NCBI RefSeq assembly: GCF_036417845.1
Contig: NC_089978.1
Coordinates: 124,154,183-124,218,182 of the forward strand
Source of the DNA: Apteryx mantelli
Lineage: Eukaryota; Chordata; Aves; Apterygiformes; Apterygidae
DNA: 64,000 nucleotides
Direction of reading: 5' to 3'
Made by a program: the position numbers and the translations under genes. A model generated the notes under the pieces. The model was not told the DNA's origin and did no database searches. It was given only the letters and a program-made list of their open reading frames with translations. Shown piece after piece: positions 49,441 through 61,380 of this stretch (positions are counted from its first letter, which is position 1; every line of letters begins with the position of its first letter).

Positions 49441-50809
49441 TTTTTTAGATTTAATAAAAATATTGAAGACACGGCAAGTCAGATTTCAAACAATAAACAA
49501 CATGTGACAGAAAAATCTGATTTATGTTTTTAATAAAATGTGTCATATATTACAAGCTACAGCAGGTCACTGGAAATTAACTTGATCAGTTAACTTGATC
49601 ACACTACGGATACTGGATCGTTCCCTTTGTAACTTTTCTTTCTCACACTGCAGACATTAAAAAGCCCAAGAAACTATAAACAAAGCTAAAAGAAATGTAA
49701 AAGGTAAAATAAAAAAAGGCAATAGTTATAAAAAAGAAAGGGAAAGGAGACATGAAAATGTCTTTGCAATAGATTAATTTGAAGGAGTACACCATATTTG
49801 GGTGTTTGACTAAGAGATAACAGAGGGTGGCTGACAAACTCAGGATGCAGTAAGTGCAATCCCTCTCCATATTTTAAAGTTTCTCAGTCCCTGAAATGAG
49901 ACCTAAGAGAGTCCTCTACGTTTCTTCTCTTCTTTAGCTCCAGTGTAAGCTCTTTACCAGTTCCCCATTGCACTGCTGCACATACAGCTCTGAACAGGGA
50001 TGGACTGAGGGATGAAGAGTGTGTGTGTGTGCGTGAGTTTGGGGGGTAGTGAAGGGCAGAGGTGCTCTCCTCAGGAGAATTTTTCTTCTTCAGTCCCAGG
50101 TCTCCTGGTTATTCTAGCAGTCCTAATGGGAGGCAGGATGAGGAAATCATTTCACTGACTTCTTTGTGGGTTATTATTCAAGTAGAGATAAAACCTAACT
50201 CAGAGGAAATTGTATTTCAGGGACTCCGAGGAAGACTAAAGGCTTCACCCTGAAGACCCTTTGCACCGAACGCCAGAGAAAAGAATCCATGCTTCAACAT
50301 CCATATAGCTAAGCTAGATGCTAACAGGGGTCCTCATCCGGCATTTCGTTCAAGAGAGACAGCACCTCGTTGCTTCCACTGACAAAGGAATATCCATGTG
50401 AGTGCTCCATAATGAACGCTTCTAAGGCAAGTCCACATGGAAGTCCTTCCAGGACCAGGCCTCGACTTTGCAGTGTAAAAAGGATGGGGCTAAAACATAA
50501 GCTTTCTTCTCTGGATTCTTCTTTAATAATGTATCTGCATCTCTATGTATTTGAATCCATTTCATATCCCTTCTGTTTCCACACCATCCTGTGTGGAAGA
50601 GCTTTGTAGAGCTCAGCTAATTTTCAGGAGAATGCTGTCTAGAAATGAAATGAGGTTCTGCAGCTACTGCTCAGTCCTGTAAACATTTATGTACTTATCT
50701 TTCCACAAGAGAGTAGTGCATGCAGAAGTAAAAGGCTACTTTTGCAAAAAAACCAGCACATAGTACTGTCCTTTTGGTATGCTTACGCCACAGTCACAAA
50801 AGTGACTTT

Positions 50810-50811
<2 letters not shown>

Positions 50812-50849
<38 letters not shown>
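50812..50849 (+). repeat. 38-bp poly-A tract
   Basis: Thirty-eight uninterrupted A residues on the plus strand, preceded by the small palindrome GTCACAAAAGTGAC. On the BBX transcript it is a poly-U tract. No retroposed gene body was recognised on the 5' side. Confidence 0.9.
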
Positions 50850-50853
<4 letters not shown>

Positions 50854-53713
50854 CTAGAGCTCTGTGCCAGATGCTTTCCTGAGTTTTGATTACAGTTAGC
50901 ATGGACAGTTTACCCTACTCTGAGGTCTGCTGAATACATGTAGTCTTATTTCCCCTAATCTACAGTGGAAGAAAGAACCCAGTTTAGAGTGCAGGCTGCA
51001 ACTCAACAAAACACAAATCTGACACAGCAGATGAGAAATTGGCTTAGCTGTATCTTAAGTCTTAAACTGATTAAAAAAAAGCAACCAACAATGGAGAGAG
51101 GAAAAGGGAGGATTTAAAAGACCTGATTCACTGCTCTGATATTTCTCATTTATATCAATTACCAGTATTTGTATAAAGCTTGCAGCTGGAGATAGAACTT
51201 GATCACTAACCCTGATTTTCAGGCTGCAGTGTACAGTGGCATACAATTAAAGCAGAAACAGCAAAGCAAGCTGGAGAGAAGAAAAAGCATTTGCAAGCCC
51301 TCTCTTTGCTAATGAAATGTTCATCACCATTTTCTTATAACATTAAATCATAAAAGCCTTGAAATAATGAGGTTCTTTCTTCTTTCCTTGTGAAAATTTT
51401 CCCCTTTCAGTCCTAAAACACAGAGACACAACAGATTTTTAAATGGCAGGAAGCAATTAATCCCAGGTTATTTTCACTGTTTTATGAGCCAGGTCTGTTT
51501 TTGCACTAAATGCTGAAGATCAGTGTCTAAAGCTGAGTCCCTATCACTGGAAATGGGCACTCTGCAATGTGCCCTGCAAACCTGCTCCTCTTATTATCCC
51601 AATTAGTGGAGCTACTGGAGCGCCTCAAAGCTTCCTCTGTGCACCTGAATTTCCTCTGGAAGGATCCAAAGCATAAGGAAATGAAGAGTGGTCCCAGCTT
51701 CTTCTGGGATACACTTCTTCTGGGAAGTGGGATACAGCCAAGGTGCTCTCAGGAGCTAGAGCAATGGGCATTGCAGTGTGTCTTTACCCCACAGCTCTCC
51801 TAATGTCAGGCTGAGCGAGGCTGGGGTGAAACAGAACAGCCTTCAGGGCATACTAGAGTCAAAACTGCACTCAAACTGCAGAGCCTGGTCTACGTGGAAA
51901 ATGCTGAGTTCAAGACCCCACTGAATCAGCTGCTGGCCTCATTCAAGACTGAACAGCCATCATCTGCCTTTGTGAACATGAAAAATGAGATCAATTAAAC
52001 TGACTCAGCACACCACGGAAGAGGATGAGCTTTTCCGAATGAACCTCAATAAGACACCAGGCATTTAAAACAATCTCTTCAGGAATGCCTATCAGTTACT
52101 AGAGGGCTGCAGGAGTTTAACCATGTCTAGCGGAGAACAAATGCCGCATGGGTCAAAACATGCAGGCATCAAGAAGGAAAGGGAAGCTGTAATGGTTTAA
52201 TGGTTTCATTAAGTTAAAAAGGGGAAAGTCTAGCAAGGCAGAAAAACAAAGCTTCAAACACCTGTCTTCACCAGTGCCTAGGGAACAGCTCACTAAGGAA
52301 CTGAAGTCAAGCAAACTCTGGCCTACAGCCTGGGGGAAATCCCAGCTCATCAGACAGCACCCCAAGCTGTAGCAAAAGTGGGGGGACTAACAAACCGAGT
52401 GACACTGGCTGACAAGAAGCAGATGATCAAACCAGGTGTGTGGAGCAGCTGCCTGGATGAGTTGCTCTGATGCACATCCCTATTGCCACCACCTGCAGAG
52501 TCTGTGCTGACCTAACCCTTGTCCTGCCTGGATGCCAAAGGCACGGTGGCATCAGAGCCACTGACTTCCTTTGGGCTACATGCCCCTGGCACAACAGGGC
52601 TTTCTTAGCAGGGGGGGAAAAAAGTCATTCTGCTAAATTTCTGCACTTTCTGTTCTTGCTCAGTCAAGTATGCAGAGGCTGCACAGAGCACTGCGCGTGG
52701 GAGAGCTTAGTAGCAGGTAGCGAGCTCTGCCAGCCACAGGGGCTGAGTGCCTCTTACACATCTGCTAGTGGTGGGGCTGGTGTATCCGCCCGTCTTCTCT
52801 TCTCCCCTTCTGGTACAGAGACTGGCAATGAATTTGGTTCTTACACAAACCCAGGAAGGGCCCTCAGCACTGCGTTCTTCTGCCATGCAGCCTACACAGC
52901 ACAGCTCACCACACACCCGTGAGGAGCCAATGGCTGTGACACTCTCCTTGTTTTTTAAGTATTGCTTCCCGCCAGAAAGCCTTATCAGTGGAGCTACCCT
53001 GACTAGCGTGGAAGAAAAAAGCTCAGCTGAGTGGTGTAACTCTGCAGACAAAAACATCAGTGCTGATGGGCACAGCTGTGCTTTTGTCAGCCTCGCCTAA
53101 GGATGCGACATATCTCTACTTTCAGTTCTATTACTGTATACTCTCTGCTAAGAGGAGCAGGGGTTGTGACATGTCCATCATTATTTTACTGGGATATATT
53201 TCTGTAAACATTTGCAAACTCATGATATCATAATTTGCACTGGTGATGCTGCGTACAATGCAGTCGCACAAAGCCCGAATTCACTCAGATACCCAAAGCA
53301 GAGATAGCTCTAGACAACATGATCCAATCATTGTAAAATTTGCCTTTCCTGCACCAACTTGTCTTCAGGGCTGAAGTTTTCATTCAAAACACACACACAA
53401 AAACACACATTTTCCAAGCTGACAAAACATGAACCAAGCAATACTCCTGCTAACAGCAACCCCTCCAAGAATCTCCTGTCCAGCTACCAGAATAACCAAC
53501 TCCCTCCCTCCTCCAGCAAAATTAATTCCTTAAAACACAAAACCACACAGGCAGATCTGTGACTCACCAAAAGTACAGAGGAACCACAAAAAGGACTAGA
53601 CATTTTTCTTTTAGTATTTGACTCAGTAAATGCTTCCATATTTGAATTCAAATGAAGATGCCAGAATTCCCAGCTTGAGTGCTGGAGAATATGGGACACT
53701 GGATTCAGAGACT

Positions 53714-53759
53714 GTACTGCCTAGGTAATCATGAAACTGTGATGTTACTTAGGCAGTAC
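53714..53759. repeat. 46-nt hairpin (15-bp arms)
   Basis: GTACTGCCTAGGTAA (53714-53728) pairs with TTACTTAGGCAGTAC (53745-53759) across a 16-nt loop. There is a single difference, which is a G:U wobble in RNA from one strand. The hairpin is in the 8.8-kb BBX intron. No repeat family is recognised at its borders. Confidence 0.8.
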
Positions 53760-54762
53760 CTTGAAGGTGAGACAGCCCAAGGCCATACCCACATGGCACT
53801 TTGCTGACAAATGCCCCACTTTCAGTATCACCATATGGTACATTAGATCAGACAGGACCCCAGATCTTTACCTCTTTCAGTCCCAGGATGGATTTCTAAC
53901 CCACAGAAAATTTAGTTCTCCACCAGTGTATAGATCCACCGTCTCTCCTTTGAAGATACCTATGGGGGCTTTGTAAGACTGGTAAGTACAAGTTTCTCTG
54001 GTGTTTGCTTCAGTCTTGGGAGGTAGCAAACTGGCCCTACTCCAGCAAAATGCATAGGCATATCCTTAATGTTTAGACATAGTGACATTACTCACATGAT
54101 TAATGTCCAAGGACATGCCTCTGTGTTGTGCTGGAAGAAGGTCAGGGTGCTCAGCACTTGTCAGGCTTGAACCTTTGATCACAGTGCACACTTTATATCA
54201 AAAGATGATGGTTTCTTTTCAGCAGAGTTTTTCACATTTTGTTCAGCTTCACTTTATTGCTGCACATTTCAAGATATTTAAACTTTTTACTCAACCATGT
54301 ATTAAATGCTTTCTGTTTCATTTCCCGTATGAGAATTTTAACACACATTTTTCTTAATAATTTCTCTCTGCAGCCTTTTAATAATCAGGCACAATAATCT
54401 GAATGGCATGCAATAAGACCTGTATTAACGTATGATGCCTTTTTCACAACCAGCTGGGAAGCAAGATAGTTACTTCTCATGAGCAGCTCCCACAGTATAT
54501 TTGTTGTACAAATGCAATGAAACAGCACCAGTCATTTCAAAACATTTGTACTGAATTACACTGAATGCAGCAGAGCTGGTAGAGCCTATGCACGATAACA
54601 GTGCAAGTACACTGCAGAGGATACAAAACAGCATCAGAGGGAAAAGGAGAGGAAGTGACATGACCAAGCCTTAGGCAGAGGGATTAAGCAGAAAGATAAC
54701 TGGGGGAACTGGAGAAGGGGACTGTCATTTTATTATCTTAGAAAGATACAGACACCGACAGG

Positions 54763-54799
<37 letters not shown>
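54763..54799 (+). repeat. 37-bp poly-A tract
   Basis: Thirty-seven uninterrupted A residues followed directly by CGGGGGG. It lies in the same BBX intron and the same orientation as the tract at 50812. I could not identify a parent gene in the preceding sequence. Confidence 0.9.
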
Positions 54800-54800
<1 letters not shown>

Positions 54801-55754
54801 GGGGGGAAGAAATTCATGGAGCCACCTAAGTATGGAGAACCAGAAAGGCTCTTCTACACCGCAGGGACAACGTGGGAGGGAACTCCACTGTGCAAGGGCA
54901 AAAATCCCAGCCTGGGCCTGATTTGGATAGCGTGGGCATGATGACCAGAAAGTAAAAACATAACAAAAAAGGCTCTGGGAAACAGGCTGAGCTATGGTCC
55001 TGCACATACTGTACCCTTGAAAATTCCCCTGGGAGTTGTGAATGTGTGAAGATACAGGACTAGAATGATAAAACAAGAAAAAGGCTTTGGAAAGCTGCCA
55101 GCAGCAGGATGGAGGGCAAAGCAAGCCCATGAGAGAATTTAAAAACTGGAGAAGCTCTCTTCAAACTGAAGCAGGCAGAAAAAGCTAGTGAAGAAACGGA
55201 GGGTTGGTTTGGGGATGGGAGGACTCTTTTTGAGTTGTAGTGCAGAAACAGGCTGTTACAGTCTGTCCATCTGCAGTCTCTTGAGTTCCAGACAGAGGGA
55301 AATCTCAGAGAAGGTGCTACTCCAGCAGAGAGGCCATGGGAAAATGGACAAATGCCCTGGCACAGGAATAAATAGTATGGTCTCTGATATAGAAGGGACA
55401 GAGATAGGAGCAGCCAAAACACTACAGGGCTTAGGAGCTATGGAAGATAAAAAGGGTTCAGGGCCAATTGCAGAACTGTCCTTGCTTTGTCAGCTCTGCT
55501 GCCAGGAATTTGGAGCACGGGAAGTGCAACTGTAATTGAGGGGGATATCAATTAACAGCAAAGCAGCATCATATCGGAATAAGGTAATATGATCAATTAG
55601 ACCCAGGAGCTGATGAAACCAAAGCAGACAGGGAAGTAAGGGACCAAAGCAATCAAAGTCTAGAGAGCTGAGTAGCCTCTGTCCAGAAGCACTACCCAAG
55701 TCTGAATTCAGAGGGAAGGTGGCCCAAAACCTTAACTGAGTAATGCACCAGTAC

Positions 55755-55844
55755 CTGTGTCCGGAACATTAAGCTTCTCCTTTTTGTGCTTATATTTGCT
55801 GACAATTTTGTGGAATAAGTTCTTTTTCTGAGACTGGAATGAAC
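55755..55844 (-). CDS. BBX: BBX coding exon, fourth from the end (90 bp, probable cassette exon)
   Basis: This 90-bp exon on the minus strand follows TCTGTAG and ends GACACAG before GTACTGG. It contributes two bases that complete a Gly codon, 29 codons and one forward base. It reads SFQSQKKNLFHKIVSKYKHK followed by KEKLNVPDT, clearly the BBX segment that in mammals reads FQSQKKNLFHKIVSKYKHKKEK. The exon is rich in Lys and His, so it is likely basic and nuclear. Both flanking introns are phase 1, so its removal would delete 30 residues without a frameshift. The upstream exon can then join the 198-bp exon through a GCC Ala codon. I believe a mammalian BBX isoform lacks about 30 residues at this point, but I cannot check that here. 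The polypyrimidine tract is interrupted by A residues, which fits a weak, regulated acceptor. A long hairpin lies about 370 bp upstream. Confidence 0.94.
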
Positions 55845-58800
55845 CTACAGACAATATTAATAATACACACTTTTAATTAGCAGTCTTAAAAAGAATACAA
55901 CAGTCATAGTATGTAATATATACAACCTCCCCTTCCATTAATACAGAATGCCATTTCATGGGGAAGTACAAAACCTGACCTAACCCCCACGATGGCCTCT
56001 GGAGGCTTTCCATTGATTTCATCAGGCTGTACTTCAACCCATCAGCTCCCCATGTTTAAGGGCATACAATGCATTTTGGAGAATGCTGACCATAGGAAAA
56101 CTTAACCATACAAAACCCAGGGTTTTTGTTTGTTTCTTTGTTTTTTAAACTCTAAAGACATTCTTCTTTTTGGAGATGAGAGTTAGGTTTGCCCTTTATG
56201 ATGACCAGAAATAAGTTTATACTAAGTGCAGAAATAAAAGGAGTTTTTACTTCTGCACTTAGTATAAACTGATTTATACTAAATAAAAGAGAGGAAGGTG
56301 AAGTTGTGCTGAGCTCATGGTATCACCCCTACTTTGATAGCAGAGTCTTTACTAGTAATTGCCAGAAGCCATCTTAGATGACAACAGACCACAAAATATG
56401 CCAGTAGTACGGGCCATTAAAAGGCCCTCTTTTGACCCCTTAATGGAGTAAACGGTGATACAAAAGCAACAAACATAACAGACCAAAGAAATAACGATGC
56501 ATAATCTCTACACTGCAAAGCCTTTCTTATGAAGTTACTTTTCAGAAGCAAACTGCACTTGAAATGCTTATTTCAAAAAATATAGCAGTAAGCAGGACTT
56601 CAGGACTTCACCAGAAATGAGGTGCGCAGCAGGTGCCATGACAACTTGTAGCCTAACAGGAGGGAGACCTTCCCAGCAGCCCCTGACTTGGAACTGGATT
56701 CTGTCCACCAAAAGTACTGACCAAATACTGACCTCCTCCGCTCCTTATCCTCAAAACAAACCAAACAAATACATTGGCTGCTGAGGTACGACCGTAACAA
56801 GCTAAGAACACAAGATCAAGATAAGTCTACAAAATATCTCTGCATTTTTCCATCACTAACTAGCCCTGCATGTGGGGAATTAAGGAGAAGAATGTACAGT
56901 ACATGCAAAAAATGTGACTGATGGCAGCAGGAACCTCCTTCTGGGAATACTCAGCCTGGTTCAAGGCAGCTGCTTAGGGAAGCAGCAGGCAAGAAGATGA
57001 ATAGAGTCTGCATCACTAACTGCAACTGCATTTCTCCCAAATTTGGGTAATATGTTCCCTCTACTCCCCAAAGTTCCATATTTTTCAAAGGCCAGACCAA
57101 ACAGATAGCATTTCGGCATTATCACAACAAAACCAGGAGGAATACATACACCTCCCAGAAAGCTACAGCATTGATTTTACATGAGTTAACAGAGTCCCTA
57201 TGGATCGAGTGCTGAAGCTCACATATCTTTTAGCTGGAGCTCAGCTCAGCCTCCCGGTTTGGAAGAATTTCCTCTTATCAAAATCTCTGCGCTGAGAGGC
57301 TGTCGGGTTGCTGTGACCTGACCTCCACAACTCCCAGAGGAGCTGGGGTTTGCCAAACATTTGTCTGTGCATTTCTAAATCTCTCAGGAGGAAGAAGCTG
57401 TATTTTTAGGTCACGATCTTTGAAACACTATGGCATACAATCTCCAGACAGGCTTAATGCTCAGAACTGAGTCAACAAAAAACAAGCTAAGACCGAGAGG
57501 AATGTCACAAAGAAGCATTAGCTTTAAGCTGATGCTTTATTTCTAGTCCTAGAGGCCACAGAGAAAAATGGAGGCATTCCCTTTCCCAAATGAAAGCATG
57601 CTAGGTACTCCGCTCCCTTTACCTCCCCAAAATGGAAGCTTAAGTGAAGTGGTTAGTGTGCAAGTGAGCATTTCTTCACAGTACAAGAGAGAAATAATGA
57701 CTATGCCTGTTGCTCATTTTTGCATATGAGCAAATTAGTGACTCACTGCAGGCTGATGTCTTCTGTGTGGTTGGATATTTTGGCACATACACCATTGGAA
57801 AGAAGAAAAAAGTCAGTCACAGCTCCAGTGAATGCTGGAGCAGGCCATCTGTACAAATTCAGAATAGCCGTATTTTTCAGCCATTTTGTTACATTATTAC
57901 TGGATATGCATACGCTCAGTAAAAAACACTTTGGGGGGGGATTTGCAGAACTGCTATAGGCTTGTCCCATTGAGGAAAAATTCCCATTAATTTCACTGGG
58001 AGCAGAATTAGGCAATTTGGAATATTTTGAGGAAAAAGTTACTTCTCTCTCATCTGAGAAAGTTCAAATTTGCCTTACACAGAAGCTGAGCTTTCAGGCT
58101 ACAGGGTTCTTCAGGGGTTTTTATGTTAAAAGAACTGGCAGAAGAGGGGGCTGGGCATGGCAAGGCCAATAGATGAAAGATTCAGTGAACACTGATCCAC
58201 TGATTTTCCACTGAGGAGTTGAAAAATATCCTGATAATCCTGTCTGCTTGGGTTAGTTAGAAGATCTGGCCATCTTTTTTATTAGCCTCTTAGTACAATG
58301 TATTGATCTGAAGACTGCGGAAAGTAGGTACTCATCTGGGGACTGCGAATGCATGGGAAGTTTATGATTCTGCATATGTTCACTCAAGAAAAACAGGGCT
58401 TGGTTTCAAATAGTCTTTACTAAATCTACCCCTTATGACCATTACTGAGTGGAAAATAAGTGCGTCCAGAGGCCCCAGCCACTAGAAGGCCCCCTTTGTG
58501 CTGGATGCCTAAGTATCGCAGCCCCTCTTCTCATGACCGAACAACCCGAGACAACCCAAAGAAACTGCAAAGCAGCACAGATAGCTCCACACAACAGCAA
58601 AATGCAGAGCGCAGCACACTGAGGTTGAGCTCTCCCATAAACCAACTCTGAGTCATACCCACGAGACTATATTGCCCCTTCACAGTTCATACTCATCACG
58701 CTGCAAGAAAAAAATGTCACTTTGGCTTTTTGCTTAATTCTAATGATGTAAAAAAACCTGACAATTCAAAAAACATGGAACCATCCCAAACCAATTGCTA

Positions 58801-61069
58801 TTGTTTTGCACAATATGCCTGCTTGCCATGTTTCATTTTCTGCGACACTCACAGAAGCCCAGTTTGTACACGTGTGCATGACACCTTTTGAGGTTGGTAT
58901 CCTCTAGCCGTCTTTGGACATGTCACAGTTCACAGGAAAGCCAACAGCATGTCTAGGCTGAATAACCTGTCAGTACCCCACAAATTACTTTGGGAATTCA
59001 GCTTAATGAGTGTTTGGCTCAGCTGGAACAGTTTCCCTGTTAAGTTAGTAAGCATGCTTGGTTCAGGTTGGTTCAGGTAGCTTCAGTTCCACAACTCACA
59101 TCCTAATTTTAAGTATCCTAACAAAATCTGGTATAAAACAAATTAAAATCAACCCATTGCCACGGAATGTTTGTATTTTTAGAAATCATTCTTTTCCAAA
59201 AGAAAAATGATTTGTTGGAAAGCTTTTCATTTATCTTGAGAGCTGAACCTCACCCTCCAAGGAGTTGGGATGACTAAGTGTGCTGACAGTTTGCCCAGCT
59301 AGCTTAAGTGAATTCAGCATTCATCGAAATTAGGAACAGATATCACTATCTCAGTCTGGATTTAGTTCAGGCCTGTGGTTAGATGTTCACTGCAGAAACA
59401 TCAGTGTCACTATTGGATATTTCTGCCCTGGGGCTGCTTGTTGCAACCCCACAGCTCAGTTGGTGGAAAAGTTCATGTGACTATTTCCCATCTGCTTCAA
59501 GGCAAAGTCAGCTGCCTTAGTTTAAAGAGCCCTTACTGACTGCTAGAGGCAAATGCGCCATGGCCTCCTCCACCGGGCTGTGCCAAAACTACTTATATCA
59601 GGCTTGCAACATGCCGGCAGTTATGTTTCTGACCCTCCTTTGAAACACGGCTGAAAATACTCCAAAGCTTTTCGACAGTGATGCAAACACGGGTAAAAAT
59701 GAGTCCTTACTTATGAATCCAGCCAAAAGCAGAATTCAGCTCTAGGCTATCTGACCTGAGGTAGCATTAGACCATGCAATTCCCAAACAACTCAGGACTT
59801 CACAAAATGACCTGCAACACTTTTAGACACATAGACACTTGAATAGGTACTACAGCAGTGAGAAATCCAGGAAGCTGCTATGACAACCTCTATTGCCAGT
59901 TCATGTTAGATGAATAGATGTTGTTTCCTATAGATGCTGCTTAGTAAACCACTGTATTATCATATTGTAAAATAATTAATTCATTTTGATTAAAAATTTT
60001 CTCTTGAATATATACCATAAAAAATGAAAAGGCTGTAAAGTCAAGACTCAGTTGATATTAGCACAAGTCCAATTTTGCAAGAATCTGATTATTCCACATC
60101 TAATTACATAAATACAAAAATCAATACCAAAATTGGCATGCACTAGAAGAGAACAGATGCTCAGTCCTGCATATTGTAATGTGATTATTTGGGAAGCATT
60201 CAAAATGGATTTAATCCAGGGTCACCTGGCTGAATACACATATTAGATCTGAAAACTCATCAGTCAGCAATGCTACCACAGTAGCAGAAAAACAAACCAC
60301 TTTCACGTTATGAAAAGTCTTGAGCATCCTTTTGTCTCTGCAGAACTATTGGTAAGCCATTCCTTCATTTTGTGATGCTTCTATACTGTATTTATGCATT
60401 GATATTAGCGTCACAGTCTCAGTTATCCCTACCACATTCTCACTTCTGTGTCTCAGGCTGGCTATATATAAAACAGCAAAATGTGACATGAGTTTCTCCT
60501 TCTAAAAGCCTCATTAATGGAGCGAATTGGTTTACTTTAATGATATTTATGATCCAGAGCATTTTTGCCCAAATTTATGATGGATAGTTAAAAACTTGAG
60601 AAAAAACTCCATTTTTCATTCAGATACCTCTGATATCTTCTGTTTTAAATTACAGAGGCTAAAACGACATCTAAATGCAAAGCCACATAGAACTATGCTT
60701 TGAAGAATGTCAAGATGTAACTTTTTGATCATCTGCAATTTTTTTCCAAATTTTTCCCTAGGAAAACTTGTCAAATTCACTTACCTCACAAATATTTCTG
60801 TTTTTGACAAATTTGCTCATCATGAGGAAACTATTTCATGTAAACATTCTAACCAGTTCTACTCGGCATGAAAATCAGGAAAAGACAAGGGTACAGCCTG
60901 AAAACTTCAGCATAAATTAACCCAGGTAAGAACCAATTAACTTCAGTGCTAGAAAAACATTTTCTTTGACTCCACACTTTTCACATACATAACAACAAGG
61001 TAAGAAAGTATAAATTCCTGAGCTTGACACAGCGTTGTTATCATTTATAAATGTACTGCAGTAATTTAC
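55845..61069 (-). other. BBX: BBX intron, about 5.2 kb
   Basis: Lies between the 149-bp and 90-bp exons. Its one striking feature is the 57-nt hairpin near its 3' end. The rest is AT-rich unique sequence, including a short tandem GGTTCAGGTTGGTTCAGGT near 59060. No interspersed repeat was recognised. Confidence 0.85.
56214..56270. repeat. 57-nt near-perfect hairpin (inverted repeat)
   Basis: The left arm AGTTTATACTAAGTGCAGAA (56214-56233) is perfectly complementary to the right arm TTCTGCACTTAGTATAAACT (56251-56270). After one mismatch, an inner TAAAA/TTTTA stem closes a 5-nt loop. A third, partial copy of the arm (TTTATACTAAATAAAAG) follows directly. It lies in the BBX intron just upstream of the 90-bp exon. 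It could be a microRNA-like precursor, a splicing-relevant structure or a template-switch scar; the sequence alone does not decide. Confidence 0.85.
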
Positions 61070-61218
61070 CTTTGTTGGATTTTGGTTGTTCAGATGAGCT
61101 GCTTCCAACCTTTCTCTTTTTCCTCGGAACAGATGAACTTTTCCGGTCAAAGGTAACAGGACTGTATTGAGGGAGGCTGTTGAATTTCTTTTCAAATTCT
61201 TCTTCCAGCTTTGCTAAG
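61070..61218 (-). CDS. BBX: BBX coding exon, fifth from the end (internal)
   Basis: This is an internal exon of the HMG-box transcription factor BBX, a nuclear DNA-binding protein. On the minus strand it starts after a pyrimidine-rich tract ending in CTTTAG and ends AACAAAG before GTAAATT. It is 149 bp: one base completing the previous codon, 49 codons, and one base carried forward. The reading LAKLEEEFEKKFNSLPQYSP, followed by VTFDRK, matches the C-terminal half of mammalian BBX as I know it, with one notable change (human has AKLDEEF). It then has SSSVPRKKRKVGSSSSEQPK; the PRKKRKV core resembles a classical monopartite nuclear localisation signal. The preceding exon lies outside the window, and nothing matching it was seen between 61219 and 64000. 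The HMG box is far upstream and not present here. The identity is firm because four further exons continue the same protein in order. Confidence 0.95.
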
Positions 61219-61330
61219 CTAAAGGGGGGAGAAAATCAATCAAATTACAATTTTTCTCCAGAAATGAAGTTACATTTAATATTGTTTATGAGCATGTATG
61301 TGTGTATACATACAAACAAATATAAATGTA

Positions 61331-61380
61331 CAGAGAGAGAAGGAGAGGGAGAGAGAGAGACACACACACACACAGACACA
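61331..61380. repeat. (GA)n(CA)n compound microsatellite
   Basis: GAGAGAGA with AAGGAGAGGGAGAGAG, followed by about nine CA units. It lies about 110 bp upstream of the 149-bp BBX exon, so on the transcript it reads as a GT then CT repeat close to the acceptor. Confidence 0.92.

Larger units (their letters stand above)
46992..55754 (-). other. BBX: BBX intron, about 8.8 kb
   Basis: Lies between the 90-bp and 198-bp exons. It contains an old CR1 piece (48060-48392), the homeodomain-rich stretch (49195-49440), two long poly-A runs (50812-50849 and 54763-54799), the hairpin at 53714-53759 and a tandem TTAACTTGATCA duplication near 49577-49601. I looked for an extra coding exon resembling mammalian BBX and found none. 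Confidence 0.85.

Noticed and set aside
52470..53100. Frames of 150, 116 and 117 codons inside a BBX intron
   Set aside because: They run on both strands and do not match BBX or another family; lack splice sites in phase with BBX.
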